Below, in pieces: positions 1 to 7,070 of a stretch of DNA of 15,478 nt. Numbering within the stretch: position 1 is the stretch's first letter; every line of letters begins with the position of its first letter. Origin of the DNA: Caldifarciminota bacterium (GTDB taxonomy: Bacteria > Hydrothermota > Tepidihabitantia > SM23-42); assembly GCA_030671005.1 (NCBI GenBank), contig DAOVAN010000022.1:1-15478 (forward strand), written 5' to 3'. The translations under genes and the position numbers were made by a program. Under the pieces are notes generated by a model, which was given only the letters and a program-made list of their open reading frames with translations, searched no databases and had not been told where the DNA came from.

Positions 1-756
1 CGCCAACTCGGTATTGTCGATAAGAATGGCGAATCCGCTTCCCATACAGGTCATACAACAAATGCCTGGGCTGGGCACAAAACCGCACCCTACGTAGCGG
101 TACAAGGTAATATCCTAACCGGACCCGAGGTCGTGGACAGCATGCTCGCCGTATTCGAACGCACCAAGGGACCACTTGCCGAGCGGCTGCTATCGGCACT
201 CGAAGCGGGTGAAAAGGCGGGCGGCGATAGCCGAGGCAAACAATCGGCGTCTATTATTGTTGTCACAGAACGCGGTGGCTATTTGGGTGTTGATGACCGT
301 TTGGTCGACCTGAAGGTCGTGGATAATCCAGAACCGGTTGAAGAACTCCGGCGTCAGTATGAGTTATGGCAGTACGCTTTCATGGCGCCTGCCTATCTAC
401 GCCTCGCAGATGAGAAAGAAGAAAAAGGAGAGATGTATCTGGTAAAAACATACGCCCTACTCCTCAAGGCACTCGAAAGCGAGTCAGAATCTCCTGAAGT
501 ATACAATAGCCTTGCCTGGGAATTTGCATTACGTAAGAAGTACCCGAAAGAGACACTCGAGGCTGCAAAAAAGGCGCATGCCTTAGCCCCGGACGACGCA
601 AACATCATGGACACGCTAGCCGAAGCATACTACGCTGCCGGCTACTACAAAGAAGCCGTAGACTGGGAAAACAAAGCCCTGGAGATTGAGCCGGATAACG
701 CTTTCTTGAAAAAACAGCTAGGTAAATTCGAAAAGGCGTTCTCCCAGGAAGAGTAG
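1..756 (+). CDS. DUF1028 family protein with C-terminal TPR repeats (5' partial)
   Basis: The reading frame is open from base 1, so the N-terminus, including the expected Ntn-type nucleophile, lies outside the window; 251 residues remain. Fragment residues 1-125 match the DUF1028 core: RQLGIVDKNG, HTTNAWAGHKT, a VAVQGNIL stretch, GGDSRGKQSA and a DLKVVDNPEPVEELRR segment. DUF1028 proteins are predicted Ntn-hydrolases with no well-established substrate. Residues about 165-234 form two TPR-like helical repeats (ALAPDDANIMDTLAEAYY, KALEIEPDN), a protein-interaction module. The phosphodiesterase gene follows 48 bp downstream on the same strand with no visible promoter or terminator between them, so the two may be co-transcribed. 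Family assignment is confident; function is not known. Confidence 0.85.
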   Translation, partial: RQLGIVDKNGESASHTGHTTNAWAGHKTAPYVAVQGNILTGPEVVDSMLAVFERTKGPLAERLLSALEAGEKAGGDSRGKQSASIIVVTERGGYLGVDDRLVDLKVVDNPEPVEELRRQYELWQYAFMAPAYLRLADEKEEKGEMYLVKTYALLLKALESESESPEVYNSLAWEFALRKKYPKETLEAAKKAHALAPDDANIMDTLAEAYYAAGYYKEAVDWENKALEIEPDNAFLKKQLGKFEKAFSQEE

Positions 757-804
757 TATCGCTGAATTAAGCAGCCCCCAGGCATGAAACACCACAAATA
801 ACTC

Positions 805-1962
805 ATGTACCTACCAAACTACAAGGATGGGAGCATCGTCAATCTGATGAGCTCTATTCTGAATGCTTTTGGTGAAAAATCACAATACGGGATTCTCCGA
901 AAACTAGATACCGGGTCGTTGCGGAAATCAACCAATATCGTTCTACTCGTCATCGACGGCTTAGGTTATGAGTTTCTACAAAAACACGGTGCCGGCAGTT
1001 TTCTCCGTAAGCACCTGCAGGACAAGATAACATCGGTATTCCCGTCGACCACCGCCACCGGGGTAACCACCTTTGTCACTGGACTCGCGCCGCAACAACA
1101 CGCTATCACTGGCTGGTTTATGCTCCTAAAGGAGCTGGGGATCGTAGCCCGGATATTACCCTTCAACACACGCTATGGCGGTTTTCCGCTGAGCGAGATA
1201 GAGATAGACCCGAGTTTCATCTTGGGCAATCAACCCCTGTCAGCAAGGATCAAGGCCGATACCTACTACATGGTTCCCATCAACCTGTATGAATCCGACT
1301 ATACCATCGCGACATCCATAGGAGCTAAAAGGGTATACTACGATTCACTAGAAGAATGTCTGGGCAAACTCACAAATGTGATCAACTCGACCAGAGATCA
1401 GAAGTTCATATATGTCTATTGGGCTGAATTCGATAGTTTGTGTCATGAATTCGGCACCGAGAGTGCTGAAGTCCGTGCGCACTTCAGGGAATTGGACAAG
1501 AATCTCGCCGCTTTGTCTAACAACCTCAAAAACTCAAAGACCACTATGTTGATAACATCTGATCACGGTTTGCTAGACAGCAGTGAAGCGGATCGCATCA
1601 GTCTCAAGGAACATCCTGACCTGGTGAAGACCCTGACCTTGCCCCTCTGCGGCGAACCCAGAGTAGCATACTGCTATGTTCACCCATCAAGAATAAAGAC
1701 CTTCAAAGAATATGTCACGAAAAAAATGAGCAGATACTGCACAGTGCATAGTGGCCGTGATTTGATTAACGGCAACTTTTTCGGTCTCTACAAACCGCAC
1801 GATAAGCTATTCGACCGGGTTGGTGATTACGTCCTCATCATGAAAAAGAATTACGTCATCAAAGACTCCGTGATGGGTGAAGCCGAACATTTCCTCAACG
1901 CCAATCATGGCGGCGTGAGTACACAGGAGATTTTCGTACCATTGATTGTGGTCACCCCTTAG
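805..1962 (+). CDS. Alkaline phosphatase superfamily / nucleotide pyrophosphatase-type phosphodiesterase
   Basis: 385 residues with the metal-site layout of the type I phosphodiesterase/nucleotide pyrophosphatase branch (PF01663-like). D51 sits in VLLVIDGLG. The FPSTTATGVTTFVTG segment (79-93) holds the likely nucleophile, T83. D210 and H214 sit in EFDSLCHEFG, D253-H254 in TSDHG, and H368 in NHGGVS. These residues would bind two divalent metals and hydrolyse a phosphodiester or phosphate ester; the substrate cannot be read from sequence. No signal peptide is visible, so a cytosolic location is likely. No clear Shine-Dalgarno precedes ATG 805. That start is kept because the LPNYKDGSIVNLMSSI segment resembles the usual family N-terminus; an in-frame ATG 24 bases earlier hits a stop after five codons. 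Confidence 0.85.
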   Translation: MYLPNYKDGSIVNLMSSILNAFGEKSQYGILRKLDTGSLRKSTNIVLLVIDGLGYEFLQKHGAGSFLRKHLQDKITSVFPSTTATGVTTFVTGLAPQQHAITGWFMLLKELGIVARILPFNTRYGGFPLSEIEIDPSFILGNQPLSARIKADTYYMVPINLYESDYTIATSIGAKRVYYDSLEECLGKLTNVINSTRDQKFIYVYWAEFDSLCHEFGTESAEVRAHFRELDKNLAALSNNLKNSKTTMLITSDHGLLDSSEADRISLKEHPDLVKTLTLPLCGEPRVAYCYVHPSRIKTFKEYVTKKMSRYCTVHSGRDLINGNFFGLYKPHDKLFDRVGDYVLIMKKNYVIKDSVMGEAEHFLNANHGGVSTQEIFVPLIVVTP

Positions 1963-2114
1963 GCAAGAGAGTCCATCATTATCTACGCACTGAACTGGCG
2001 CCATTAAAACGTCTAAACGATTGTGGTTTGATGCGTTCGGCTGCATCCCGTGAAAAGATAGTAAAAAGGTCCTGAGCAGAAAGCCCCTTTAGTTCAGCGC
2101 ACTTCTTCCTACAC
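1963..2114. other. Convergent intergenic region without a clear terminator
   Basis: This 152-bp gap separates the convergent phosphodiesterase and M1 peptidase genes. I see no strong GC-rich hairpin with a U tract on either strand. The only hairpin-like element is a weak AAAGG/CCTTT pair near 2075-2093. Termination here may be Rho-dependent or inefficient. Confidence 0.4.
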
Positions 2115-4049
2115 CTAGTTCACAACAACGAACTTCTTGACGACCTCATCCTGATCGGTTTTCATCCGGCAAAAATAGACACCCGCAGTCAGTTGTCCGA
2201 TATCAACCTGGTGCAGCCCTGGTTTTCTGTTTCCGGCATCTATCTGCTTGACCAACCTTCCACCGATATCATACACCCAAATCCCCACATCGCTACGGTG
2301 GTTTATCATCAGGTTGATTATTGGATTGCGTGCCGGGTTGGACATAAAGGAAATGTCATTGACCACGACCCCCTGATTCAATTCATCTATGCCAACAAAC
2401 GTCTGGCTGTGCATGAGCAACCATTGATCAGGGTCAAAACTGATCGACATCACCGAATCGGCAAGAGTGATCACAAATTGCTGGGGCGCAGTGGTAATAG
2501 GTATTGCAACCAGGGTATCAGCGCCAGTCGTATAGAGCATTATCTCGACGGGCATATGGAATACGGGTGGTGCATTTGTCTGCACCTGGTGTATGCAAAT
2601 CGTAGTCTGGTAATCATTGCCTGCCGCCACACTTTCCCAGAAGATGCGATAATCAGGATACCCCTGACCATAGACCCACTCATCAAAGAACCAGGTAAGA
2701 TCAGTACCGTACACCGACGAGAATACTGATTTCATGTCGTCCGTACTCGCAGTACCATATTCAAAGGAATCCCGATATGCCTGCATCGCGGTGAAGAACT
2801 GATCCTGGTCGAGATAGCGCAGCATGTGCATGACCCAGGAGGCCTTGCAGTACGTATAGCCATAATTGAATAACTGACTCAAGGGCGGATCATAGAGTGG
2901 ACGGCGCCAAGCGGCATCCTCCTGGAAGTAGTATTGCGCCCGGCTCTGCATCAAACTCTGGAACTGTGCGTGCCCAACGCGATACCACCAATAGTTGGCG
3001 TCACTGTAAGTAGCACAACCTTCATTGAGCCAGATATCCCGAAAATCGATGCAGGTCAGCATATCACCCCACCACATATGGGCGAGCTCATGAGCCATGC
3101 CTCTATCTGACTGGTTGAGAAGCCAGTTCCGGTGTATGGTTGAGAGTTCCTGATGTTCCATACCTCCCCAGGCATAAGGATAGACAACGTCCTGCCCGTA
3201 CCGGTCAAAAGGATATTCCCCATACAATGAATCAAATAGATACATGGCATCCGGCAGATACTGAAATGACCACACCGATGTGGACGAATCCTCAGGCCAC
3301 ATGAAATGACGGATCTCAACCGTGTCACCCGAATTGCTGTAAAACCAGTCTGACCACTCGGCGTACTTGGATACACCAAAGTGCATCAGATATGTGGTAA
3401 TAGGATAATCCTCCTGCCATGTATACGTTTTGGTATTATTCGGATTATTCACGACACTAACAAGTTCTCCGTTTGCGCATACTACAAAAGTATCTGGTGC
3501 GGTCACCGCAATGACGCACCCGTAATCTGCTTTATCAAACGGTTCATCATAACAAGGCATCCAGCGCCGTGCATCCCAGGGTTCACCCAGCGTGTAAGCC
3601 AGTGCGTGCAGGGTATTGCTATTATAGTTTTTCGGATAATAGACAAACCCGGTCTGATATGAACTTACATTCCAGGAACCATGATAGCCGACTTCAATAT
3701 TGAATGAATCCCCGGTATTGTATGTCTGCGGTAAATTTACTATCAAGGATTCACCCGCGGTCGAAAAGGTGGCCGCAACACCATCGACTTCAACCGAATC
3801 AATAGTCAGGGTGTAGCTGTGCAGCACCGCATCATTGAGGCCATCCACCTGGCTGCGACAAGTAATTCTATTGATACCCTCGATGCTCCGATTCGTCATG
3901 GGTACGGTCACATCGAGCTCGTACTTGAGTACGTCGTAGGCATGAGTAGATTCGGCGCGCGCATGTTGCAAGTATATTTCAGGGTGAAAACACTTGGCTT
4001 CGATATTATCTGTGCCCCATTGGGCAATAACACAAATCAAGAATATCAT
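2115..4049 (-). CDS. M1 family zinc aminopeptidase with C-terminal Por/type IX sorting domain
   Basis: A 644-residue exported metallopeptidase. The zinc motif is HELAH (320-324) with the third ligand E343 in WLNEG. GGMEHQ (295-300) takes the place of the GAMEN-type exopeptidase loop, and Y400 in YCKASWVMHMLR fits the transition-state tyrosine. Residues 36-230 form the N-terminal beta domain and about 231-465 the thermolysin-like catalytic domain. The last ~75 residues (570-644) form a beta domain with SNPARNP, YDIGGRLV, LTAGVYFCRM and KKFVVVN, the pattern of type A sorting domains used by the Por/type IX pathway. It should therefore be secreted or surface-anchored and release N-terminal amino acids from peptides. 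The N-terminus MIFLICVIAQWG is a very short signal-like segment. The start is fixed by AAGGAGG (4054-4060) and by a stop upstream in frame. Confidence 0.9.
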   Translation of the reverse strand: MIFLICVIAQWGTDNIEAKCFHPEIYLQHARAESTHAYDVLKYELDVTVPMTNRSIEGINRITCRSQVDGLNDAVLHSYTLTIDSVEVDGVAATFSTAGESLIVNLPQTYNTGDSFNIEVGYHGSWNVSSYQTGFVYYPKNYNSNTLHALAYTLGEPWDARRWMPCYDEPFDKADYGCVIAVTAPDTFVVCANGELVSVVNNPNNTKTYTWQEDYPITTYLMHFGVSKYAEWSDWFYSNSGDTVEIRHFMWPEDSSTSVWSFQYLPDAMYLFDSLYGEYPFDRYGQDVVYPYAWGGMEHQELSTIHRNWLLNQSDRGMAHELAHMWWGDMLTCIDFRDIWLNEGCATYSDANYWWYRVGHAQFQSLMQSRAQYYFQEDAAWRRPLYDPPLSQLFNYGYTYCKASWVMHMLRYLDQDQFFTAMQAYRDSFEYGTASTDDMKSVFSSVYGTDLTWFFDEWVYGQGYPDYRIFWESVAAGNDYQTTICIHQVQTNAPPVFHMPVEIMLYTTGADTLVAIPITTAPQQFVITLADSVMSISFDPDQWLLMHSQTFVGIDELNQGVVVNDISFMSNPARNPIINLMINHRSDVGIWVYDIGGRLVKQIDAGNRKPGLHQVDIGQLTAGVYFCRMKTDQDEVVKKFVVVN

Positions 4050-4100
4050 AAATCCTCCTTCGTTGGTGATCAGTCAGAACTACGTCAGTAATCACAATGA

Positions 4101-4128
4101 AGTATACAGCATACTAATAATGTGTCAA
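4101..4128 (-). promoter_or_regulatory. Sigma70-type promoter for the M1 peptidase gene
   Basis: On the minus strand, TTGACA (4123-4128) and TATACT (4101-4106) are separated by 16 bp. The -35 is a perfect consensus and the -10 has one mismatch. The predicted start lies near 4094, giving a leader of about 45 nt to ATG 4049. The 11 bases around the -35 (TATAGTTGACA) also occur at the tatA promoter. Confidence 0.7.
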
Positions 4129-4195
4129 CTATACGAAAAACACATCATCCAAGTGAACCTGTAGGTTATCTAGAATAGACCCGAACTATCACATC

Positions 4196-4224
4196 TTGAC
4201 GGAACAGTGAAACTTCTGTATGAT
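4196..4224 (+). promoter_or_regulatory. Probable sigma70-type promoter for the DUF5916 gene
   Basis: TTGACG (4196-4201) and TATGAT (4219-4224) are spaced by 17 bp, with one mismatch in each hexamer. As in two other promoters here, CTG directly precedes the -10 box. The predicted leader is about 130 nt, unusually long for this window. Confidence 0.5.
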
Positions 4225-4359
4225 TTGTGCGTACCATATATGATGACCGATTCAAAATTGGGCGCTCCATGTGATATCACGGCAGCAAACGTGCTCGTTC
4301 AATTCTGATCGTGAATTCCTTAATTATTTTGCGCTGTAAATATCGTTGCGGGAGGTATA

Positions 4360-6504
4360 ATGATCGGTTTATTGTTGTTATTTGTGATCAACGCTGAGCG
4401 AAAATCCGTAGAGGTGCGCTATACTGAAATCGCACCTCAGATCGATGGTGTAATCGAGGATGTCTGGCAAGCCGCAGATTCGGCATACGATTTCGTACAG
4501 TTCATGCCATATGAGAAGACCGCACCCACCGAGAAAACCGCCGTCTATGTGTTACAAGACAAAGAAAACCTCTATATTGCCTTTCGTTGCTATGCCGACA
4601 GCATCAAGCCGGTCTCCTGTTTGACAGCGGATGAAGATGACATAAGGATAGGCATCGACACCTTTGGCAGCAAGAACACCGCTTACTATTTTCTGGTCTT
4701 TGCCAGTGGGATACGTAATGATGGCTGGGTACTCGACGATGGTCGAACCTTTGACGACTCATGGGAAGGAGTTTGGTATCGAGCAGTCAGACTCTATGAT
4801 GACCGTTGGGAAGTGGAGATAAAAATCCCGTTCAAATCGATCCGTTACAAGAAAGGGCTTGACGAATGGGGTATCGCCTTTGGACGCTACATGGCCCAGA
4901 ACCGCGAGACAAGTCTATGGAACGAGTACTTGCAGAAAGAAGACGTTCTGGTCTCAAAGTATGGCTCACTGACGCGCATGAACCCACAAACCACTGGATA
5001 CTATTTTGAATTCTATCCTGAAGCATACCTCCGTGTCGACCGACACTATTATACAGAAGATACCGTCAGAACAGACTCAACCAAAAGAAAGCCGGGTCTC
5101 GGGTTAAATTTCAAATGGGATATCACACCTCAAACGACCCTCAATGCAACTATCCTTCCTGACTTCGCACAAATCGAGTCTGACCCCTTTTCCTTAAACC
5201 TTTCACAATACCCCACCTATCTGGATGAAAGAAGACCTTTTTTCCTTGAGGGTGCCGAGATCTTCCGCATGGCGGATTTCGGTGACATGGGTTTCTTTGA
5301 CCCGCTCGAGATCTTCTATTCACGAAGAATCGGCAAATCCGTCGATGATGACGCAGTGCCGATTCTCGGCGGCATCAAACTAACGAGCAAAACAAAGGAC
5401 TGGGATTTTGGCATCCTGGGGTCTTACACTGACGAGTATGAATATCCCTATTATGATTGGGTAGAACCACATCGGTGGTTTGGTGTCGCACGAGCAAGAA
5501 GGGCAGTATTGGAGAATTCGAATATCGGCCTGCTCTTCAGTGGAATGATGGTGGAACGAGACGATTACAACTATGCCTTCGGACTCGATGGCGCGTATCG
5601 CAAAGGGGCGAATCAGTTCGTCGTTCAAGGAGCGCTCAGCACCAGGAAAGACTCGATACGTGACAAGTTCGGCTGGGCATTCGACGCCGGATATTTCGGC
5701 TTTATCAAGAACTTCATAACGTTCGCCTCAGCCCGGGTCATCCAGGATTCTTTTGACGTAACCCATGTGGGATTTGTACCCTGGACCGGTGAAAAGAGGC
5801 TTTTGCTAATGACCGGTCCCTACCGCGAATATCGAACCGGTGCAATCAGAAATTTCTTTGTTGCACCAGGCATAATAGCCACCCAGGAACCTAGCGATTC
5901 AAACTGGTCAATAGTCGGCCTTGCAGAGTTTAACACACAATTCCGGAACAATTGGGGGCTCGATTTCAGTGTTGGTGCTGGTCCTTATTATGAAGCCGAT
6001 ACCAATTATACTCATCGCAGCCTCGACCTCTCGGTATGGGGAAACCTGTGGGGGAATCACATCAACTTCGGGTGTAATTACAGCTATGAGTACAACTACA
6101 TGAGGGGCTTTCCTGCTTATCAGGGAACAAACAGGTTTACATATACCTATTCAATAATACCCGAGTTAAGCCTAGGCCTGTCTTTCTTTTATTGGATCGA
6201 GTGGAATCCAGACAATGAAATAATCTACACCTGGCCCATGTTCAGACCCAGAGTCGACATAAGATTCAATGCCGATATGAGCCTGAGCATTTTCGACGAA
6301 ATCGTCACCCAAACCCCAGGCACCGATTTCGGTGAACTGGATTTACAGTGGAATCGCATTGGCGTCCTTTATGCCTGGAACTTCATGCCCAAATCTTGGC
6401 TCTACCTTGCACTGAATGACCATCGTGTCCAGGATGCAGCTGGGACTTTACAGCCACTGTACCAGGGTGGCGCAATCAAGGCTAAATATCTCATTTACTT
6501 TTAG
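4360..6504 (+). CDS. CBM9-DUF5916 outer-membrane beta-barrel protein
   Basis: 714 residues. After a very short signal-like segment (MIGLLLLFVINAE), residues 20-195 resemble a family 9 carbohydrate-binding-like beta-sandwich: PQIDGVIEDVWQAA, YVLQDKENLYIAFRCYAD and WEVEIKIPFKSIRY. The remainder has the DUF5916 signature: ILPDFAQIESDP, then DERRPFFLEG (289-298) and IFYSRRIGK. Many alternating aromatic strands follow, ending in the sequence KAKYLIYF, a C-terminal Phe typical of outer-membrane barrels. The natural ligand is unknown; the family is abundant in FCB-group bacteria and often suspected in polymer binding or uptake. The start is supported by GGGAGG (4350-4355) and by a TAA 39 bases upstream in frame. 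It is divergent from the M1 peptidase gene. Family call is strong; role is inferred. Confidence 0.85.
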   Translation: MIGLLLLFVINAERKSVEVRYTEIAPQIDGVIEDVWQAADSAYDFVQFMPYEKTAPTEKTAVYVLQDKENLYIAFRCYADSIKPVSCLTADEDDIRIGIDTFGSKNTAYYFLVFASGIRNDGWVLDDGRTFDDSWEGVWYRAVRLYDDRWEVEIKIPFKSIRYKKGLDEWGIAFGRYMAQNRETSLWNEYLQKEDVLVSKYGSLTRMNPQTTGYYFEFYPEAYLRVDRHYYTEDTVRTDSTKRKPGLGLNFKWDITPQTTLNATILPDFAQIESDPFSLNLSQYPTYLDERRPFFLEGAEIFRMADFGDMGFFDPLEIFYSRRIGKSVDDDAVPILGGIKLTSKTKDWDFGILGSYTDEYEYPYYDWVEPHRWFGVARARRAVLENSNIGLLFSGMMVERDDYNYAFGLDGAYRKGANQFVVQGALSTRKDSIRDKFGWAFDAGYFGFIKNFITFASARVIQDSFDVTHVGFVPWTGEKRLLLMTGPYREYRTGAIRNFFVAPGIIATQEPSDSNWSIVGLAEFNTQFRNNWGLDFSVGAGPYYEADTNYTHRSLDLSVWGNLWGNHINFGCNYSYEYNYMRGFPAYQGTNRFTYTYSIIPELSLGLSFFYWIEWNPDNEIIYTWPMFRPRVDIRFNADMSLSIFDEIVTQTPGTDFGELDLQWNRIGVLYAWNFMPKSWLYLALNDHRVQDAAGTLQPLYQGGAIKAKYLIYF

Positions 6505-6517
6505 TGATCATGTCACA

Positions 6518-6573
6518 GTGTCATTGAGTCACTGGGTTGTTATTGTGTTATTATGTGATTATGTAATTGTCGT
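6518..6573. repeat. Degenerate 8-nt tandem repeat
   Basis: Seven consecutive octamers can be laid out from 6518: GTGTCATT, GAGTCACT, GGGTTGTT, ATTGTGTT, ATTATGTG, ATTATGTA, ATTGTCGT. Neighbouring units share most positions, which suggests a decayed tandem array just after the DUF5916 stop codon. Confidence 0.5.
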
Positions 6574-6663
6574 TGAAGGTTATCCGGCGCGTTTTAGCTT
6601 ACCCTTCTTCTTTGCGTAGTACTCAGCTTTACTGAAGACCAGCATGCCGAAACACAACTACGG

Positions 6664-6810
6664 TTTTGAATTTATATATTCGTGCTTTGATATTGTTTAC
6701 CCCGTTAGACATAGCCTCTCGAAATTCCATGAGTGCAAATTAAAATAGCTCATTAAGATAGAGGAAGGTCAAGCTCAATTGCTATATTTCTAACGGGGTT
6801 TCGGATTTAG
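6664..6810. repeat. Interspersed repeat, copy A, split by a 99-bp insertion
   Basis: The left part (6664-6699) aligns without gaps to 6939-6974, with 26 of 36 identical bases including the core TTCGTGCTTTG and the end TTGTTTA. The right part (6799-6810) is TTTCGGATTTAG, identical to 6978-6989. Where copy B has only GGA, copy A has 99 bp bounded by inverted repeats. The sequences are AT-rich, so part of the identity could be composition, but the order and spacing of both halves match. Confidence 0.55.
6700..6798. mobile_element. Small non-coding element with terminal inverted repeats (MITE/REP-like)
   Basis: The 99-bp element begins CCCCGTTAGACATAGC (6700-6715) and ends GCTATATTTCTAACGGGG (6781-6798). 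These ends are inverted repeats: the outer 10 bp are perfect and the inner ATAGC/GCTAT also matches after a short gap. It contains no ORF. It interrupts a repeat whose unbroken copy lies at 6939-7001, which is the main reason to regard it as inserted. No convincing target-site duplication is visible. It would have to be mobilised by a transposase elsewhere; a REP/RAYT-type or MITE origin is a guess. Confidence 0.5.
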
Positions 6811-6823
6811 GCAATAAATAGAA

Positions 6824-6873
6824 GGCAGAAAAAGGCTCAAAATGGCTCATAGATGGCTAAGAAGGCGGATATT
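6824..6873. repeat. Short ~10-nt periodic tract
   Basis: GGC occurs at 6824, 6834, 6844, 6855 and 6864. It is followed by similar bases (GGCAGA, GGCTCA, GGCTCA, GGCTAA, GGCGGA), giving a loose 10-11 nt periodicity. It is probably a decayed tandem duplication. Confidence 0.35.
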
Positions 6874-6938
6874 CAATATACTGCTGCGCATATTCTGCAC
6901 ACTTACGAACGTTGTATATCCAAGAAACGAAGTCACTG

Positions 6939-7001
6939 TTTTGACATTTGGATTTCGTGCTTTGGATTTGTTTAGGATTTCGGATTTAGATATTCGAGTT
7001 T
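6939..7001. repeat. Interspersed repeat, copy B (uninterrupted)
   Basis: This AT-rich stretch contains TTCGTGCTTTGG, TTGTTTAGGA and TTTCGGATTTAG in the same order as copy A. Strings of GGATTT/TTCGGATTT of this style are, from memory, common in intergenic regions of uncultured anaerobic bacteria. Its right end stops 16 bp before the -35 of the lipoprotein promoter. Confidence 0.5.
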
Positions 7002-7016
7002 ATAGAAAGTAGGGGC

Positions 7017-7044
7017 TTGACAAAACCAGATATTTAGTTATAAT
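7017..7044 (+). promoter_or_regulatory. Consensus sigma70-type promoter for the lipoprotein gene
   Basis: TTGACA (7017-7022) and TATAAT (7039-7044) are both perfect consensus hexamers with a 16-bp spacer. Transcription should start near 7051, leaving only about 20 nt before ATG 7071, just enough for the AAGGAGG site at 7060-7066. Confidence 0.8.
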
Positions 7045-7056
7045 AGACTTAAGTCT
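7045..7056. promoter_or_regulatory. 12-bp palindrome at the predicted transcription start (possible operator)
   Basis: AGACTTAAGTCT is a perfect 12-bp palindrome directly after the -10 box, covering the predicted start site. Its position suits a repressor site that would block initiation. No regulator gene is nearby, so this is inference only. Confidence 0.35.
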
Positions 7057-7070
7057 GAAAAGGAGGCTAC

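Larger units (their letters stand above)
4050..4359. other. Divergent promoter region between the M1 peptidase and DUF5916 genes
   Basis: This 310-bp gap is accounted for by two back-to-back promoters whose -35 boxes are 67 bp apart, plus the two ribosome binding sites. The plus-strand leader (about 130 nt from the predicted start site to ATG 4360) contains a perfect 10-bp palindrome, GTGATATCAC, at 4271-4280. No small ORF or RNA gene is recognisable. Confidence 0.55.
6505..7016. other. Repeat-rich non-coding spacer
   Basis: About 510 bp with no credible gene; the short open frames reaching into it are continuations from other frames of the DUF5916 gene. It holds an 8-nt periodic tract (6518-6573), an interspersed-repeat copy split by a 99-bp inverted-repeat element (6664-6810), a ~10-nt periodic GGC tract (6824-6873) and an unbroken second copy of the same repeat (6939-7001). 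No terminator for the DUF5916 gene is evident. Confidence 0.6.

Noticed and set aside
2072..2093. Possible terminator between the phosphodiesterase and M1 peptidase genes
   Set aside because: Only a 5-bp AAAGG/CCTTT pair with a long loop and no U tract; too weak to call.
2193..2729. Open frame of 178 codons on the plus strand
   Set aside because: It is antisense to the C-terminal half of the M1 peptidase; no start signal and no recognisable protein.
6416..6619. Small plus-strand open frame extending past the DUF5916 stop
   Set aside because: The first half overlaps the DUF5916 coding region in another frame and the second half translates the 8-nt repeat tract; no ribosome site.
6505..7016. 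CRISPR array or small RNA in the repeat-rich spacer
   Set aside because: The repeats are degenerate and do not alternate with uniform unique spacers. No cas gene is nearby and no promoter or terminator brackets a small RNA.
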